A stretch of 60,000 nt of DNA from Bolinopsis microptera (GCF_026151205.1 NC_087076.1:5882902-5942901); one strand, 5' to 3'; counted from the stretch's first letter, positions 35,015 through 45,272 are shown. The notes: a model not told the origin generated them from the letters alone. Numbers and translations are program-made.

Positions 35015-36666
35015 CAGGGTGGCCCATAAGTGACTACCCACACGCAACCTCTTAATAACTCACGTAATTCGTCTCCAAATTGCACCAAAATTTCAGAGAT
35101 TATAGATATGGGTCAAACTTAGATTTCCTGAAAGTTTTGTAAGCCACGCCCAATTACAGTGGGCGTGGCGTGACACTCCCTCTTTTTCACTATTGTCTTC
35201 ATAAAATGAGAACGCTTTAAGCTAAGAACTCAAAATTTTTTGCACACATTTGGCTTGATAATTGAAAACCTTTCCCAAAGTTTCAAGTTCATTGGTTAAA
35301 ATATGGCTAAGTTATGACCATTTCAAAACTCATCGGATACGTGATCCGAGCACTCAGTCAGTGATCTCGTCACTTGGGTAATGGCCTGTTTGGCTCACAT
35401 GCACCGCTTGATTGGTTGCAGCCTGCTTATGGGCCGGCCTATACAGCTGACTGCACCTAAAACGCTATCACACGAATTTATGGTGGTGTCACCATTTCAG
35501 GGCTTGTTAGCCCTGCTAGTCACAGGTTCCTTACAATCAATAAAAAGGAATGAACCATCCATTGAATCATCGAAAATGGTTCACTATCCTCCCTTTACTG
35601 CAGAACAACGATTGTTCGTCTACCTGAAGAAAGAAAATGGGGAGTTCTACCCTCAGATTAAACGACAATTTCAGATGAAATTCAACCGACCACCCCCTTG
35701 CCGGAAAAGCTGCTTTGACATTCATCACAAGATCAAGTTTACGTTTTCTGCACACGATCGGCGAAGAGTCGGCAGAAGACGAACTGCAAGGACTGTAGAA
35801 AACATCACGATGGTTGTTGGTGACGTGATGGACACACCTAAGATTGGCACCCGGAAAGGAGCTCCTGCCTTAGACATCAGCAGAACCCTTCAGCGAATCC
35901 TAAAGCAAGACCTTTTTAACCGGGCCTACCGAATCACAAAGAAACACAAACTTTTGGACCGTGATTTCCAATCGAGGATAGATTTCGCCAACACATTCCT
36001 GTCCAAGCAGAATGTGGATCCCTACTTTGAGGACGAAATCTGGTACAGCGACAAGGCCATATAAACGGATATGTCAACTCCCAGAATGCAATTCACTGGG
36101 GCTCTACTAGACCGGATGAAGTGGTGGAGAGAACGGCTTTTCCTGAAAAGGTCACGATCTGCATCTGGTTTTTATCCTAAAAATTTGTGTTTCCCTTTCT
36201 AGCAAAGTCATCATCGGTATCCAATCAAAGCCTAATGAACCTCATTAATACACGCTAACGCCTTACTCTTGATAAGATTGGGTGACAAGATCACTAATTG
36301 AGTGCCAATATCACTGACTGAGTGCTCGGATCACATATCCGATGGATTTTAAAATGGTCATAACTCAGCCATATTTAAACCAATGAACTTGAAACTTTTG
36401 GAAAAGTTTTCAATTATCAAGCCAAATGTGTGCAAAAAATTTTGAGTTCTTAGCTTAAAGTTAAAGCGTTCTCTTTTTATGAAGACAATAGTGAAAAAGA
36501 GGGAGTGTCACGCCACGCCCACTGTAATTGGGCGTGGCTTACGAAACTTTCAGGAAATCTAAGTTTGACCCATATCTATAATCTCTGAAATTTTGGTGCA
36601 ATTTGGAGACGAATTACGTGAGTTATTAAGAGGTTGCGTGTGGGTAGTCACTTATGGGCCACCCTG
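35015..36666. mobile_element. Tc1/mariner-like element with about 350-bp TIRs
   Basis: Begins CAGGGTGGCCCATAAGTGAC and ends with its reverse complement, flanked by TA at 35013-35014 and 36667-36668. The inverted repeats continue for about 350 bp, to GATCCGAGCACTCAGTCAGT and its complement. TA duplication and CAGGGTG ends are standard for this superfamily. It is internally deleted (see the transposase entry). Confidence 0.88.
35381..36190 (+). pseudogene. Tc1/mariner-type transposase, truncated and frameshifted
   Basis: Likely start at 35576 (MVHYPPFTAEQRLFVYLKKE). The N-terminal DNA-binding region includes NGEFYPQIKRQFQMKFNRPP, then RVGRRRTARTVENI and ISRTLQRILKQDLFNRAYRI. The first catalytic block follows, IWYSDKA (Asp conserved; usually SDEAHF). 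A one-base loss near 36058 gives a stop at 36064. The continuation INGYVNSQNAIHWGSTRPDE and VVERTAFPEKVTI lies in another frame, and the rest, including the second Asp and final acidic residue, is deleted. It cannot be active. Confidence 0.85.
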
Positions 36667-36895
36667 TATATGGCAGTGATATGTTAACATTGGCAAAATT
36701 TCAACATCTGAACATGGTAAAAATTTGTGAATTTCGTCACAAAAAAATATTAACTTTATTTGCTATTTGTTGGCAAAATAACTAGTTTATCGACATAGGT
36801 ATGGTGATAAAGTAAAATTATATCCTATTCGAGGTATGATTCTTCAAAATATGGGCAAGAAATGTAAATTTCGTCACATCAGCCCTTGCATTAGT

Positions 36896-37203
36896 TAGAT
36901 AGATTTTCTTTCATATCAGCAGTCCTTATTATAGTTAGAATGGATTTACACAGGAAATATAGAAACCCGTGCCAATTTTTCATCATACGTCATTTTAAAA
37001 TTTAGATAGATTTTCTTTCATATCAACAGTCCTTATTATAGTTAGAATGGATTTACACAGGAAATATAGAAACCCGTGCCAATTTTTCATCATACGTCAT
37101 TTTAAAATTTAGATAGATTTTCTTTCATATCAATAGTCCTTATTATTATAGTTAGAATGGATTTATACAGGAAATATAGAAACCCGTGCCAATTTTTCAT
37201 CAC
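36896..37203. repeat. Tandem repeat, about 107 bp x 3
   Basis: Units contain AGATAGATTTTCTTTCATAT and GAATGGATTTACACAGGAAA, nearly identical in all three. Confidence 0.93.
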
Positions 37204-37564
37204 ATTGAAATTATACTGTTGGGGCAGGAAAAGTAAATTTCGTCACATTTCAGTAACTTAGTAAAATTGAACTCAGCATTGTTAAACTTGAGTTCTATTT
37301 TGTTAAACAATAACCAACCAATAATTCCTGGAAGAACATTGAATTCTAACCGAGGTATGGTTTTTCAAAATAGGGTCAAGAAATGTAAATTTTGTCACAT
37401 ACGAGTACGTCATTGTAAAATTTAGATACAATTTCTTTCACGTGAACAGTCCTAATTACAGTCCGAAATGATTAATACAGAGATACAGGAAATATAAAAA
37501 CCCCTGCCCATTTTATAATGTATGTAATATGTTAATCACAGACTATTTCATTCTATAATCATTT

Positions 37565-37905
37565 TTTCCAAATTTAACCTATTTATGATGTCTTATCATT
37601 TTGTGACGATGTTTACATCAACTGCCCTATACTTGAATCAACTGTCTCCGTGTATCGTCCTTATATGGAGTTTTCCCGCAAAATGTAACCTATTTACGAT
37701 GTCGTATCATTTTGTGACGATGTTTACAACAACTGCCCTATACTTGAATAAACTGTATCCGTGTATATCGTCCTTATATAGATTTTCCCCGCAAAATGTA
37801 ACCTATTTACGATGTCGTATCATTTTGTGACGATGTTTACATCAACTGCCCTATACTTGAATCAACTGTATCCGTGTATCGTCCTTATTTAGAGTTTTCC
37901 CGCCT
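37565..37905. repeat. Tandem repeat, about 110-114 bp x 3
   Basis: Units contain CCTATTTACGATGTCGTATC, GTGACGATGTTTACATCAAC and CCGTGTATCGTCCTTAT. The last copy abuts the hAT-like element. Confidence 0.93.
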
Positions 37906-37912
37906 TCCAAAC

Positions 37913-38551
37913 TAAGAACCGACCGGAAATCCGGTCCGGTCTGGTCCGGTCCGGTATCCGGCCGTTTTTGATCCGGTCTGGTCCGGTCCGGTTTTAATGC
38001 TGATTTTAGCCAGAACCGTATTTTAAACTCATTCCTATTTTTATCGAGTGAACTTATATTTTTTATAACTTTACTGCTATTTTACTATCAAAATATCATT
38101 CCCTTAGCGATCCCCGGCTGACTGTCGCCCTACAGCAGTTTAGACGAGACACTAAGTCTCAGCAGATTAATTTAGATACTCGCCTCGCGCAAAATGTTCA
38201 CAGACGCCAGACAGTCTGAAGCCACTTTGCAGAGGTTGGAGACTCCAAGTCTGAGCTCATTGTTGCTATATTTGTTGCACGTGCACGGCGCACAGGCGCC
38301 AGCTTATCAGGGGGTGAAATCGAGTTTGATTTTGTTGTTCCTAAGTTTAACGACATGGTATAATATATATTTAGATACTATATTCGAAATTATCGTGCAG
38401 CAACTGTTTGAAATCCGGTAAAATCCGGCGAGCCTTTAAATAAGAGCCCGAATCCGGTATCCGGTCCGGTCCGGTCCGGCTTGCCGGATTTTTTATTGAG
38501 ATCCGGTCCAGTCCGGTCCGGCAGCAAAAAAGCCGTTCCGGTCGGTTCCTA
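37913..38551. mobile_element. hAT-like non-autonomous element with 8-bp target duplication
   Basis: TTCCAAAC is duplicated at 37905-37912 and 38552-38559. Between the copies the element begins TAAGAACCGACCGGAA and ends with the reverse complement of TAGGAACCGACCGGAA. TA(G/A)G-starting short TIRs with 8-bp duplications are the hAT signature. The subterminal regions are packed with CCGGTCCGGT motifs in both orientations. No transposase is present. Confidence 0.85.
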
Positions 38552-39602
38552 TTCCAAACCAAAATCAGATATATAAATGATTTCGGAAATTCACCCAGAA
38601 TTTCAAATTCCATATAATGTGACAGAATTTACATCATTTCCCAATAACCAAGTGCATGTATTTGCTAACTTTTCAAAACAACATATTTTAGGGCTATGAT
38701 TGGCAGAAGAACCATCAAATAATGAGTTGAAAGGGTTTTGAGAACACCTCATAGTAGAAAAGAGGTCTCGTATTCTGAGTGTGACAAAGTTTACGAAATA
38801 TTGCCTTAAAGCCGTTCGATCCGTGCCCTTGAACCAATGTTGTATCATAATTGTTAGATTGACCTAATCTACTATATTTCAGACCAAGGATTAAGGAATG
38901 ATAATTGGGCAGCTATGGTAAACAATGCATCACAAAAATGTGACATTTTTTACATGATTTTATTTGAAACTTTTACAAAATAGCAAATATACAAATGTAC
39001 ATTGTACAGCAAATTGAACAAACATATAAAATGGGCCGAAATGTATAAATGCTATAAAGCGTGGGTCAGTGAAACAAGTACAGAGGACAACTTTCAAAAC
39101 AGGAGTTTTATGGCCGCCCAAAGTCTCAATAACATCACCTCCACCTAGTAATAAAATTATGAAATATGAAAAGTGTGAAACAATCAAATAATAAAATATT
39201 CAAATTATATAGTTGTCTCTTAAATACAGATAACGTCCGAAAATTCTTAAAATATTATAGTGCCTAAAAGCAATACATTTTATTTCTGAGCAGTGCATAT
39301 GGGAGTATGGGTCACGTGGCTAATGTTCAGAACTTATGAACACGCTAGATTAATAGATGCTAAAATTAAGCCACTATCGTCTAAAACGCTATTTTAGAAA
39401 TTTACCAATATCCTCAAACTTCAATGAACGTGTCCATATACAATATACATCATTATTATATTATGTTATACTTTCCCAATCATACTGTTACGGGTATAAC
39501 GTCTATTAACTAGTATGGAAATCCAGATCGTTGATATTTTTATTATAAAATTACGACATCACTTACTTGACAATGACAAGACAGTTTAGAATAAATTGGT
39601 TT

Positions 39603-40545
39603 ATGTGACCTCCGTAACAAGCTTGAAACTGCAACGAATAGGCCTAACCCACCTATCACCGATATTGGTCTTCCACTTGACAGTGAGTATGCTGATGATA
39701 TCGACTTCAATGATGAAGATGAAGACAATCTGAGGGAGCTGTTGCCTATTGCAACAGAAGTCCTTAAAGATTGGAATCTCTTCGTTAACGAAGACAAAAC
39801 TGATTTCACTCATGTGTACTTAGCTGAAAAGGGAGCTAAAGACGATCAGGGTAAGCCAATTGCAGGGAACGAGCTCTGGAGAAAGAGTATCACGCTTGGC
39901 TCCATGCTTTGTAGTAAGGAGGACATCTCTAGAAGGATATGTCTGGGATATGCCGCGTTTAACAAATACAAGAAAGCTTGGAACCATAAGATCCCTCTGA
40001 GCAAGAGGCTTCTGTTGTATGAGGCTCTGGTAGTATCCGTTTTAATGTACAATTCATCTTGCTGGGCTGCCCCTAAATCAGTATTGGAAAAACTAGATAT
40101 TGCTCACAGACGTCATCTGCGATCAATTTTGAATTACAAATACCCTCACATCATCTCCAACAAGAACTTGTATAAACGCTGCAATAGCGAACCATTGTCA
40201 GCTAAAGTGGCTCGTCCGCCTCGTAGTCGGTGGAGGATGCTCGGACATGTACTGCGTGGGCCTACAGATGGCCCTGCCTATTCGTCGCTTGTTTTTGCTG
40301 TCAACACCTTACAGCTTCAAGGGCGGCGTGGAAGACCGCAGTCAAACCTTTTCTCACTGATTCTACACGACCTTAGTGTCCGAAAATTATCGTTAAATAA
40401 TTTATGTGATTTGAACTATTTAACGTTAATTGCTCAGAATAGAGTTAAATGGAGAAGTATGCAAATTGCATGACTTTTGTTTGAGAAAGATTAGGGGACA
40501 GAAATGTTTACTTTGTTGACTATCTGTTTCTTAGAGCTTTTGTTT
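39603..40545 (+). pseudogene. 5'-truncated AP-endonuclease-type LINE (RT palm to C-terminus)
   Basis: From the first bases the frame reads DLRNKLETATNRPNPPITDI, then the catalytic EYADDIDF, LKDWNLFVNEDKTDF, LMYNSSCWAAPKSVLEKL, RWRMLGHVLRGPTDGPAYSS and GRRGRPQSNLFSLILHD, ending in LIAQNRVKWRSMQIA and a stop at 40473. The RT part has no stop. It is the same family as 26477-29651, but younger and in sense orientation. The uninterrupted paralog at 44870 reads AATTGGTTCATACAATAACC across the site, so the insertion lies just 70 bp upstream of an SRCR exon, including its 3' tail. Confidence 0.85.
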
Positions 40546-40613
40546 ATATATACAATAACCAATGGTTCTGAGCAACAAAACTTCTAATTAAGCTGACAAT
40601 ATATTCAACTCAG

Positions 40614-40952
40614 ATGTTGCACCAACTACTGAAACTGGCATCTTGTTCCAAATCGTTGATGAAAATGGAAACGATCTTCCGGAGGATGAAAACGGTCTGT
40701 TGCTTTACAAGGGTGGAACAGTGTGTGACGATGATTTTGATTATAATGCTGCACATACGATTTGTAAAGAAATGGGATCTCCTGGCGCACAAAGTTGGGA
40801 AAGTGGCCGGGAATATTTTAGCTTACAGGATAACTTGGACATCAAACTGGATGATGTGCAATGCCTTGATGAACGTGAGTGGTCATCTTGTAGTTACAGT
40901 GAAACTCACAACTGTGGCCATGACGAGGATGTCTTCCTAACTTGTGGCGAAG
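40614..40952 (+). CDS. Modular SRCR/TSP1 gene: SRCR domain 1 (single exon)
   Basis: A 339-bp exon between TTCAACTCAG and GAAG|GTAAAC, phase 1 at both ends. The domain reads ETGILFQIVDENGNDLPEDE, then GGTVCDDDFDYNAAHTICKE, VQCLDEREWSSCSYSETHNC and DVFLTCGEG. Six Cys in the order C...C...C...C...C...C fit a scavenger receptor cysteine-rich fold, an extracellular ligand-binding module. It is almost identical to the exons at 41882 and 44934, differing at only a few residues. The exon border and about 150 bp of downstream intron are also shared. Function inferred from the domain only; the ligand is unknown. Confidence 0.85.
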
Positions 40953-41059
40953 GTAAACTTTTTACATAGACTGATGATGACTACTTAAATTGTATAAAAG
41001 GTTTTGTTAAACGTAGTCGTGGCTACACGGAAGTAATTTCCTAATTTTATCACGATTTT

Positions 41060-41290
41060 AATGAAGCCGTTATAAACCGTTCTGTCCCAATTTCCTTTAG
41101 TAACATAGACAAATAGGTTTATCTCGGTCGGCCTTGCTGTGCTCTACCATGCAGAAGTTACCATATGTCTTATATAAGACTAAATCACTTGCCAGTAGCT
41201 TAGGATGTCTAAGGCAGTGTCCCGCCATTTTTAATCTCCTGCTTTGTAACTTGTTTGAAGGAGAACCAGGGTGAATCACTGCTATAAATT
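41060..41290 (-). pseudogene. LINE C-terminal tail in duplicated intron, copy 2
   Basis: The minus strand reads HPGSPSNKLQSRRLKMAGHC, LRHPKLLASDLVLYKTYG, then in another frame the end of the LINE protein. It is related to 26240-26440 and 42345-42550. The repeated position after each SRCR exon shows it was copied with the gene segment rather than inserted each time. Confidence 0.65.
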
Positions 41291-41616
41291 GTTAATTTCG
41301 TCCTAATGTGACCTAACCAGTAGTTATTTCTTGGTTGAAAATTATTGAGAATGACAAATTCATGATAAATTCATTCAGTTCTTCCTTCGCTTCAGCGGTA
41401 AGACTGTTTTTGATTTTTATTACAGCGTTTCCACAGTTCACTAGTTACCATAGTCACCATAGTTACCATAGTTACACTACATAGTCGCATAAGTTCCTAT
41501 TTCCTATTTCCTACTCATTAGGGAGGTGACACCAAAATTAGCCGGTACATAAAAGTCCTAACCATTGTATGTATGAAATAATAATACGTGGAGTCAGGCC
41601 CATGGGTGAACGGTAT

Positions 41617-41795
41617 TTGGGCCGACCCCAAGTCTCGAAGACGAGGTCGATATTAGTTGATATTTAGGCTGACCCCACGTCTCGAAGACGAGGTCGATAT
41701 TAGTTGATATTTGGGCTGACCCCAGGTCTCGAAGACAGGGTCGATATTAGTTGATATTTGGGCTGACCTCACGTCTTGAAGACGTGGTCGACAAG
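41617..41795. repeat. CGTCTCGAAGACG-bearing tandem repeat, four units
   Basis: Units of about 46-50 bp contain the palindrome CGTCTCGAAGACG, then GTCGATATTAGTTGATATTT and GGGCTGACC. The same repeat occurs at 33955-34065 and 44085-44160 at the equivalent intron position. The last unit is joined directly to GACAAGACAGTTTAGAATAA, which elsewhere lies downstream of a TSP1 exon. Confidence 0.88.
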
Positions 41796-41881
41796 ACAGT
41801 TTAGAATAAATTGGTTCATACAATAACCAATGGTTCTGAGCAACAAAACTTCTAATAAAGCTGACAATATATCTAACTCAG

Positions 41882-42220
41882 ATGTTGCAACAACTACTGA
41901 AACTGGTATTTTGTTCCGAATCGTTGATGAAAATGGAAACGATCTTCCGGAGGATGAAAACGGTCTGTTGCTTTACAAGGGTGGAACAGTGTGTGACGAT
42001 GATTTTGATTATAATGCTGCGCATGCGATTTGTAAAGAAATGGGATCTCCTGGCGCACAAAGTTGGGAAAGTGGCCGGGAATATTTAAGCTTACAGGATA
42101 ACTTGGACATCAAACTGGATGATGTGCAATGCCTTGATGAACATGAGTGGTCATCTTGTAGTTACAGTGAAACTCACAACTGTGGCCATGTCGAGGATGT
42201 TTTCCTAACTTGTGGCGAAG
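41882..42220 (+). CDS. Modular SRCR/TSP1 gene: SRCR domain 2 (single exon)
   Basis: 339-bp phase 1-1 exon, same borders as SRCR 1. Differences from SRCR 1 are few, for example Thr-Ala in AAHAICKEM, Phe-Leu in REYLSL, Arg-His in DEHEWS and Asp-Val in GHVEDV. All six Cys are kept. Directly upstream the TSP1 exon present in the sister unit at 44250 is missing, because the intron repeat is joined to the sequence just before the SRCR exon. The frame also stays open upstream of the acceptor, back to 41830, by chance. Confidence 0.85.
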
Positions 42221-42344
42221 GTAAACTTTTTACATAGACTGATGATGACTACTTAAATTTTATAAAAGGTTTTGTTAAACGTAGTCGTGGCTACACGGAA
42301 GTAATTTCCTAATTTTATCACGATTTTAATGAAGCCGTTATAAA

Positions 42345-42550
42345 CCGTTCTGTCCCAATTTCCTTCAGTAACATAGACAAATAGGTTTGTCTCGGTCGGC
42401 CTTGCTGTGCTCTACTGCATGCAGAGGTTACCATATGTCTTATATAAGACTAAATCACTTGCCAGTAGCTTAGGATGTCTAATGCAGTGTCCCGCCATTT
42501 TTAATCTCCTGCTTCGTAACTTGTTTGAAGGAGAACCAGGGTGAGTCACT
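42345..42550 (-). pseudogene. LINE C-terminal tail in duplicated intron, copy 3
   Basis: Near-identical to 41060-41290 (GCCATTTTTAATCTCCTGCT, CTTGTTTGAAGGAGAACCAG), in the same place after an SRCR exon. Confidence 0.65.
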
Positions 42551-42691
42551 GCTATAATAAATTGTTAATTTCGTCCTAATGTGACCTAACCAGTAGTTAT
42601 TTCTTGGTTGAAAATTATTGAGAATGACAAATTCATGATAAATTCATTCAGTTCTTCCTTCGCTTCAGCGGTAAGACTGTTTTTGATTTTT

Positions 42692-43862
42692 TCCCTACTC
42701 TTGCCGAAGGCAAAAAGATCGTAGGGAATAAGTAATCGGGTTTGGATATATATGAGGTGGTCCGACGGTCCTACGATGACGACAAAAGTTTGCTGATCCT
42801 TCGCAATATAGACCCCTCCCCTATAATTAAATTATGTGTATAAAAGAAGTCTATTTTGCGCGCGCGACGCATGTTATGTGTTAATTAATTACAGGCATAG
42901 CAACCAGTTTTTGGTGCTTGACGACTGTTACACAGGTTTCCATCGGGTTACAATTCACTCTTATTCATCAATATAGCATATTAGTCATCTGAGCGGATCA
43001 ATCATCAATGTAAGTGTTACTATAGTGAAACAAGCTTAATAAATTACCGAGTGATAAAATTCAGTGAGTCGAAACAAATTAAATTATGATATCAGCTGAT
43101 AAACTCGTTGCTGATTACTTAACAGTTGATCGACACTTAATGGTAAAAAGCGAAAACATAGTTGAGAAAAGATGTTACTCTACATTTACATTCAAGAAGC
43201 AACTAAGATCAAGATTGCGGTATGCTTTTAAAGAATTCTATATAAAATCAAAGTCTCGATAGTCGATAGTCGATGGTGCTGTAGATGTGTCGAGTGTATA
43301 AGCATCAAAAGCATTATATTAGTTTATGTTAGATACAAATAATAACTAAGATGAGACAGAATAGTTGATTACAGTCAATAAAGTTGGCATACGATGCAAT
43401 AATATGACGTGTCATGATACGCATCGTTAACACGAAACAAAACCGCGCAAAAATGAAATAATCTACAACCAAACCACATACAGATCGACGGCGACACTTC
43501 AGATGTGCGCAGAATTTTACAAGTTCTGCACGCCTAATAGTAATATAATATAAACGATTATCACGTGCGCCAAACACCACTCTGGGATACAATTTATTTG
43601 AAAATTCAATTAATTAGTATATATACAAATCAAGCGTTACATTTCAGCCATGCAAAATTACAATAACATATTTTGATATACTAATTTATAAATGGTGCTG
43701 CAATATAAGTTGCTTAATGTTTGGCCGGATGACAACTAACTAAAAGAGAAAAATAAACTTGATTACATAATAATTAATTCGGCTGAACCAACACATAGCA
43801 AAAGCCACATTAACGTTGGGGCCGTCAGAATAAGTAGAACAATTACATTGTAGGCAGTAGGG
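42692..43862. mobile_element. Insertion of unknown class in duplicated intron
   Basis: Compared with 41400-41440, the intron sequence is broken within GTTTTTGATTTTT and resumes with TTATTACAGCGTTTCC at about 43902. The inserted DNA starts CCCTACTCTTGCC and GGCAGTAGGG lies at its right, a gapped inverted repeat. About 38 bp between GTAGGG and the resumption remain unexplained, and no target duplication is evident. No ORF with a recognised domain is present. Confidence 0.45.
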
Positions 43863-44084
43863 AAATTTGATCGTGCGTGGTGTTACCGCGGCGAAATTCT
43901 TGTTATTACAGCGTTTCCACAGTTCATGTTATAGTCGCATAAGAATTGCGTTCCTTATATTTCCTACTCTTTTCGGCGGTGTCACCAAAATTAGCCGGCA
44001 CGCAACACATAAAAGTCCTAACCATTGTAATATGTATGAAATAATAATACGTGGAGTCAGGCCCATAGGTGATCGGTATTTGGG

Positions 44085-44160
44085 CCGACCCACGTCTCGA
44101 AGACGTGGTCGATATAATTAGTTGATATTTGGGCTGACCCCACGCCTCGAAGACGTTATA
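44085..44160. repeat. CGTCTCGAAGACG-bearing tandem repeat, short copy
   Basis: About one and a half units of the repeat described at 41617-41795, at the equivalent place upstream of a TSP1 exon. Confidence 0.8.
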
Positions 44161-44249
44161 AACCGAACCAAAAATTAGTTTCACCATATTCTTACTTTCT
44201 ACGAGCAACGAGTACGATGCTATCGCTAATATAATGTTTTGTTTCTCAG

Positions 44250-44414
44250 GTAATGGAGGGTATAGTGAATTCGGAGATTGGTCAGAATGTTCAGTAATCT
44301 GTGGAGGAGGCAATCAAACTCGAATGAGAACTTGTACTGAACCTCCTCCGTCACAAGGTGGTGCAGATTGTGTCGGGGAAGCGTCCGAAACTCAACCTTG
44401 CAATGACTGTCCAG
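44250..44414 (+). CDS. Modular SRCR/TSP1 gene: thrombospondin type 1 domain A
   Basis: 165-bp exon between TTTGTTTCTCAG and CCAG|GTTTAAA, phase 1-1. It reads [20 protein letters not shown], then [39 protein letters not shown]...R.R.C and the CxG...C...C spacing are diagnostic of TSP1 repeats, extracellular modules that bind matrix or cell-surface glycans. It would splice in phase between SRCR 2 and SRCR 3. It is also the uninterrupted comparator for domain B. Confidence 0.88.
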
Positions 44415-44933
44415 GTTTAAATCATACATCTTCATGAATCATACAGAGTGTTCCATGTAACATTCAAATATCTTAAAATTGTTCATAGTTTAATTGCTTC
44501 TTTTTAATTGCTCCTCGTGGAAAAGAGGAAGCCCAGTATATCAACGTACCCAGTATTATAGAGTTGCACGGTATAACCTTATAATGATAAATAAACATTA
44601 AACATATTAAATGAATCATGAGTAATTCATGTGAGTAAAATCATAAAATCGTGACCTTTCTAAATAAGAATCATGACCTTTCTAAATAAGAATTATAAAG
44701 AATATAATATACATCATTATTATATTATGTTATACTTTCCCAATCATACTGTTACGGGTATAACGTCTATTAACTAGAATGGAAATCCAGATCGTTGATA
44801 TTTTGATTATAAAATTACGACATCACTTAATACTTGACAATGACAAGACAGTTTAGAATAAATTGGTTCATACAATAACCAATGGTTCTGAGCAACAAAA
44901 CGTCTAATTAAGCTGACAATATATTCAACTCAG

Positions 44934-45272
44934 ATGTTGCACGCACTACTGAAACTGGTATCTTGTTCCGAATCGTTGATGAAAATGGAAACGATCTTCC
45001 GGAGGATGAAAACGGTCTGTTGCTTTACAAGGGTGGAACAGTGTGTGACGATGATTTTGATTATAATGCTGCACATACGATTTGTAAAGAAATGGGATCT
45101 CCTGGCGCACAAAGTTGGGAAAGTGGCCGGGAAGATTTTAGCTTGCAGGATAACTTGGACATCAAACTGGATAATGTACAATGCCTTGATGAACATGAGT
45201 GGTCATCTTGTAGTTACAGTGAAACTCACAACTGCCGCCATTACGAGGATGTCTTCCTAACTTGTGGCGAAG
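44934..45272 (+). CDS. Modular SRCR/TSP1 gene: SRCR domain 3 (single exon)
   Basis: 339-bp phase 1-1 exon, borders as in SRCR 1 and 2. Private changes include REDFSL, KLDNVQC and HNCRHYED; all six Cys are retained. About 500 bp of upstream intron match that before SRCR 1 at 39437-39602 and 40545-40613, without the LINE. The downstream intron is about 200 bp and leads directly to TSP1 domain B. Confidence 0.85.

Larger units (their letters stand above)
34346..39436. mobile_element. 5.1-kb non-autonomous TIR element, nested host for two other transposons
   Basis: The ends TGGATACGTTCATTGAAGTT and its near reverse complement form 38-bp TIRs with one mismatch. TATA flanks both sides (34342-34345 and 39437-39440). 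The parallel intron copy at about 44695-44710 reads GAATATAATATACATC without the insert, supporting the boundaries. No transposase of its own was seen. Short motifs like GTAAACTTTGTCACA recur along it in mirrored orientation (see findings). It contains a mariner-like element, a hAT-like element and two tandem repeats. Superfamily is unknown; a 4-bp duplication does not decide it. Confidence 0.75.

Noticed and set aside
40610-42088. Alternative frames through the SRCR exons on both strands (for example minus-strand MCARRSHFFTNRM)
   Set aside because: They recur only because the SRCR exon itself is repeated; the SRCR frame has the Cys pattern and splice sites.
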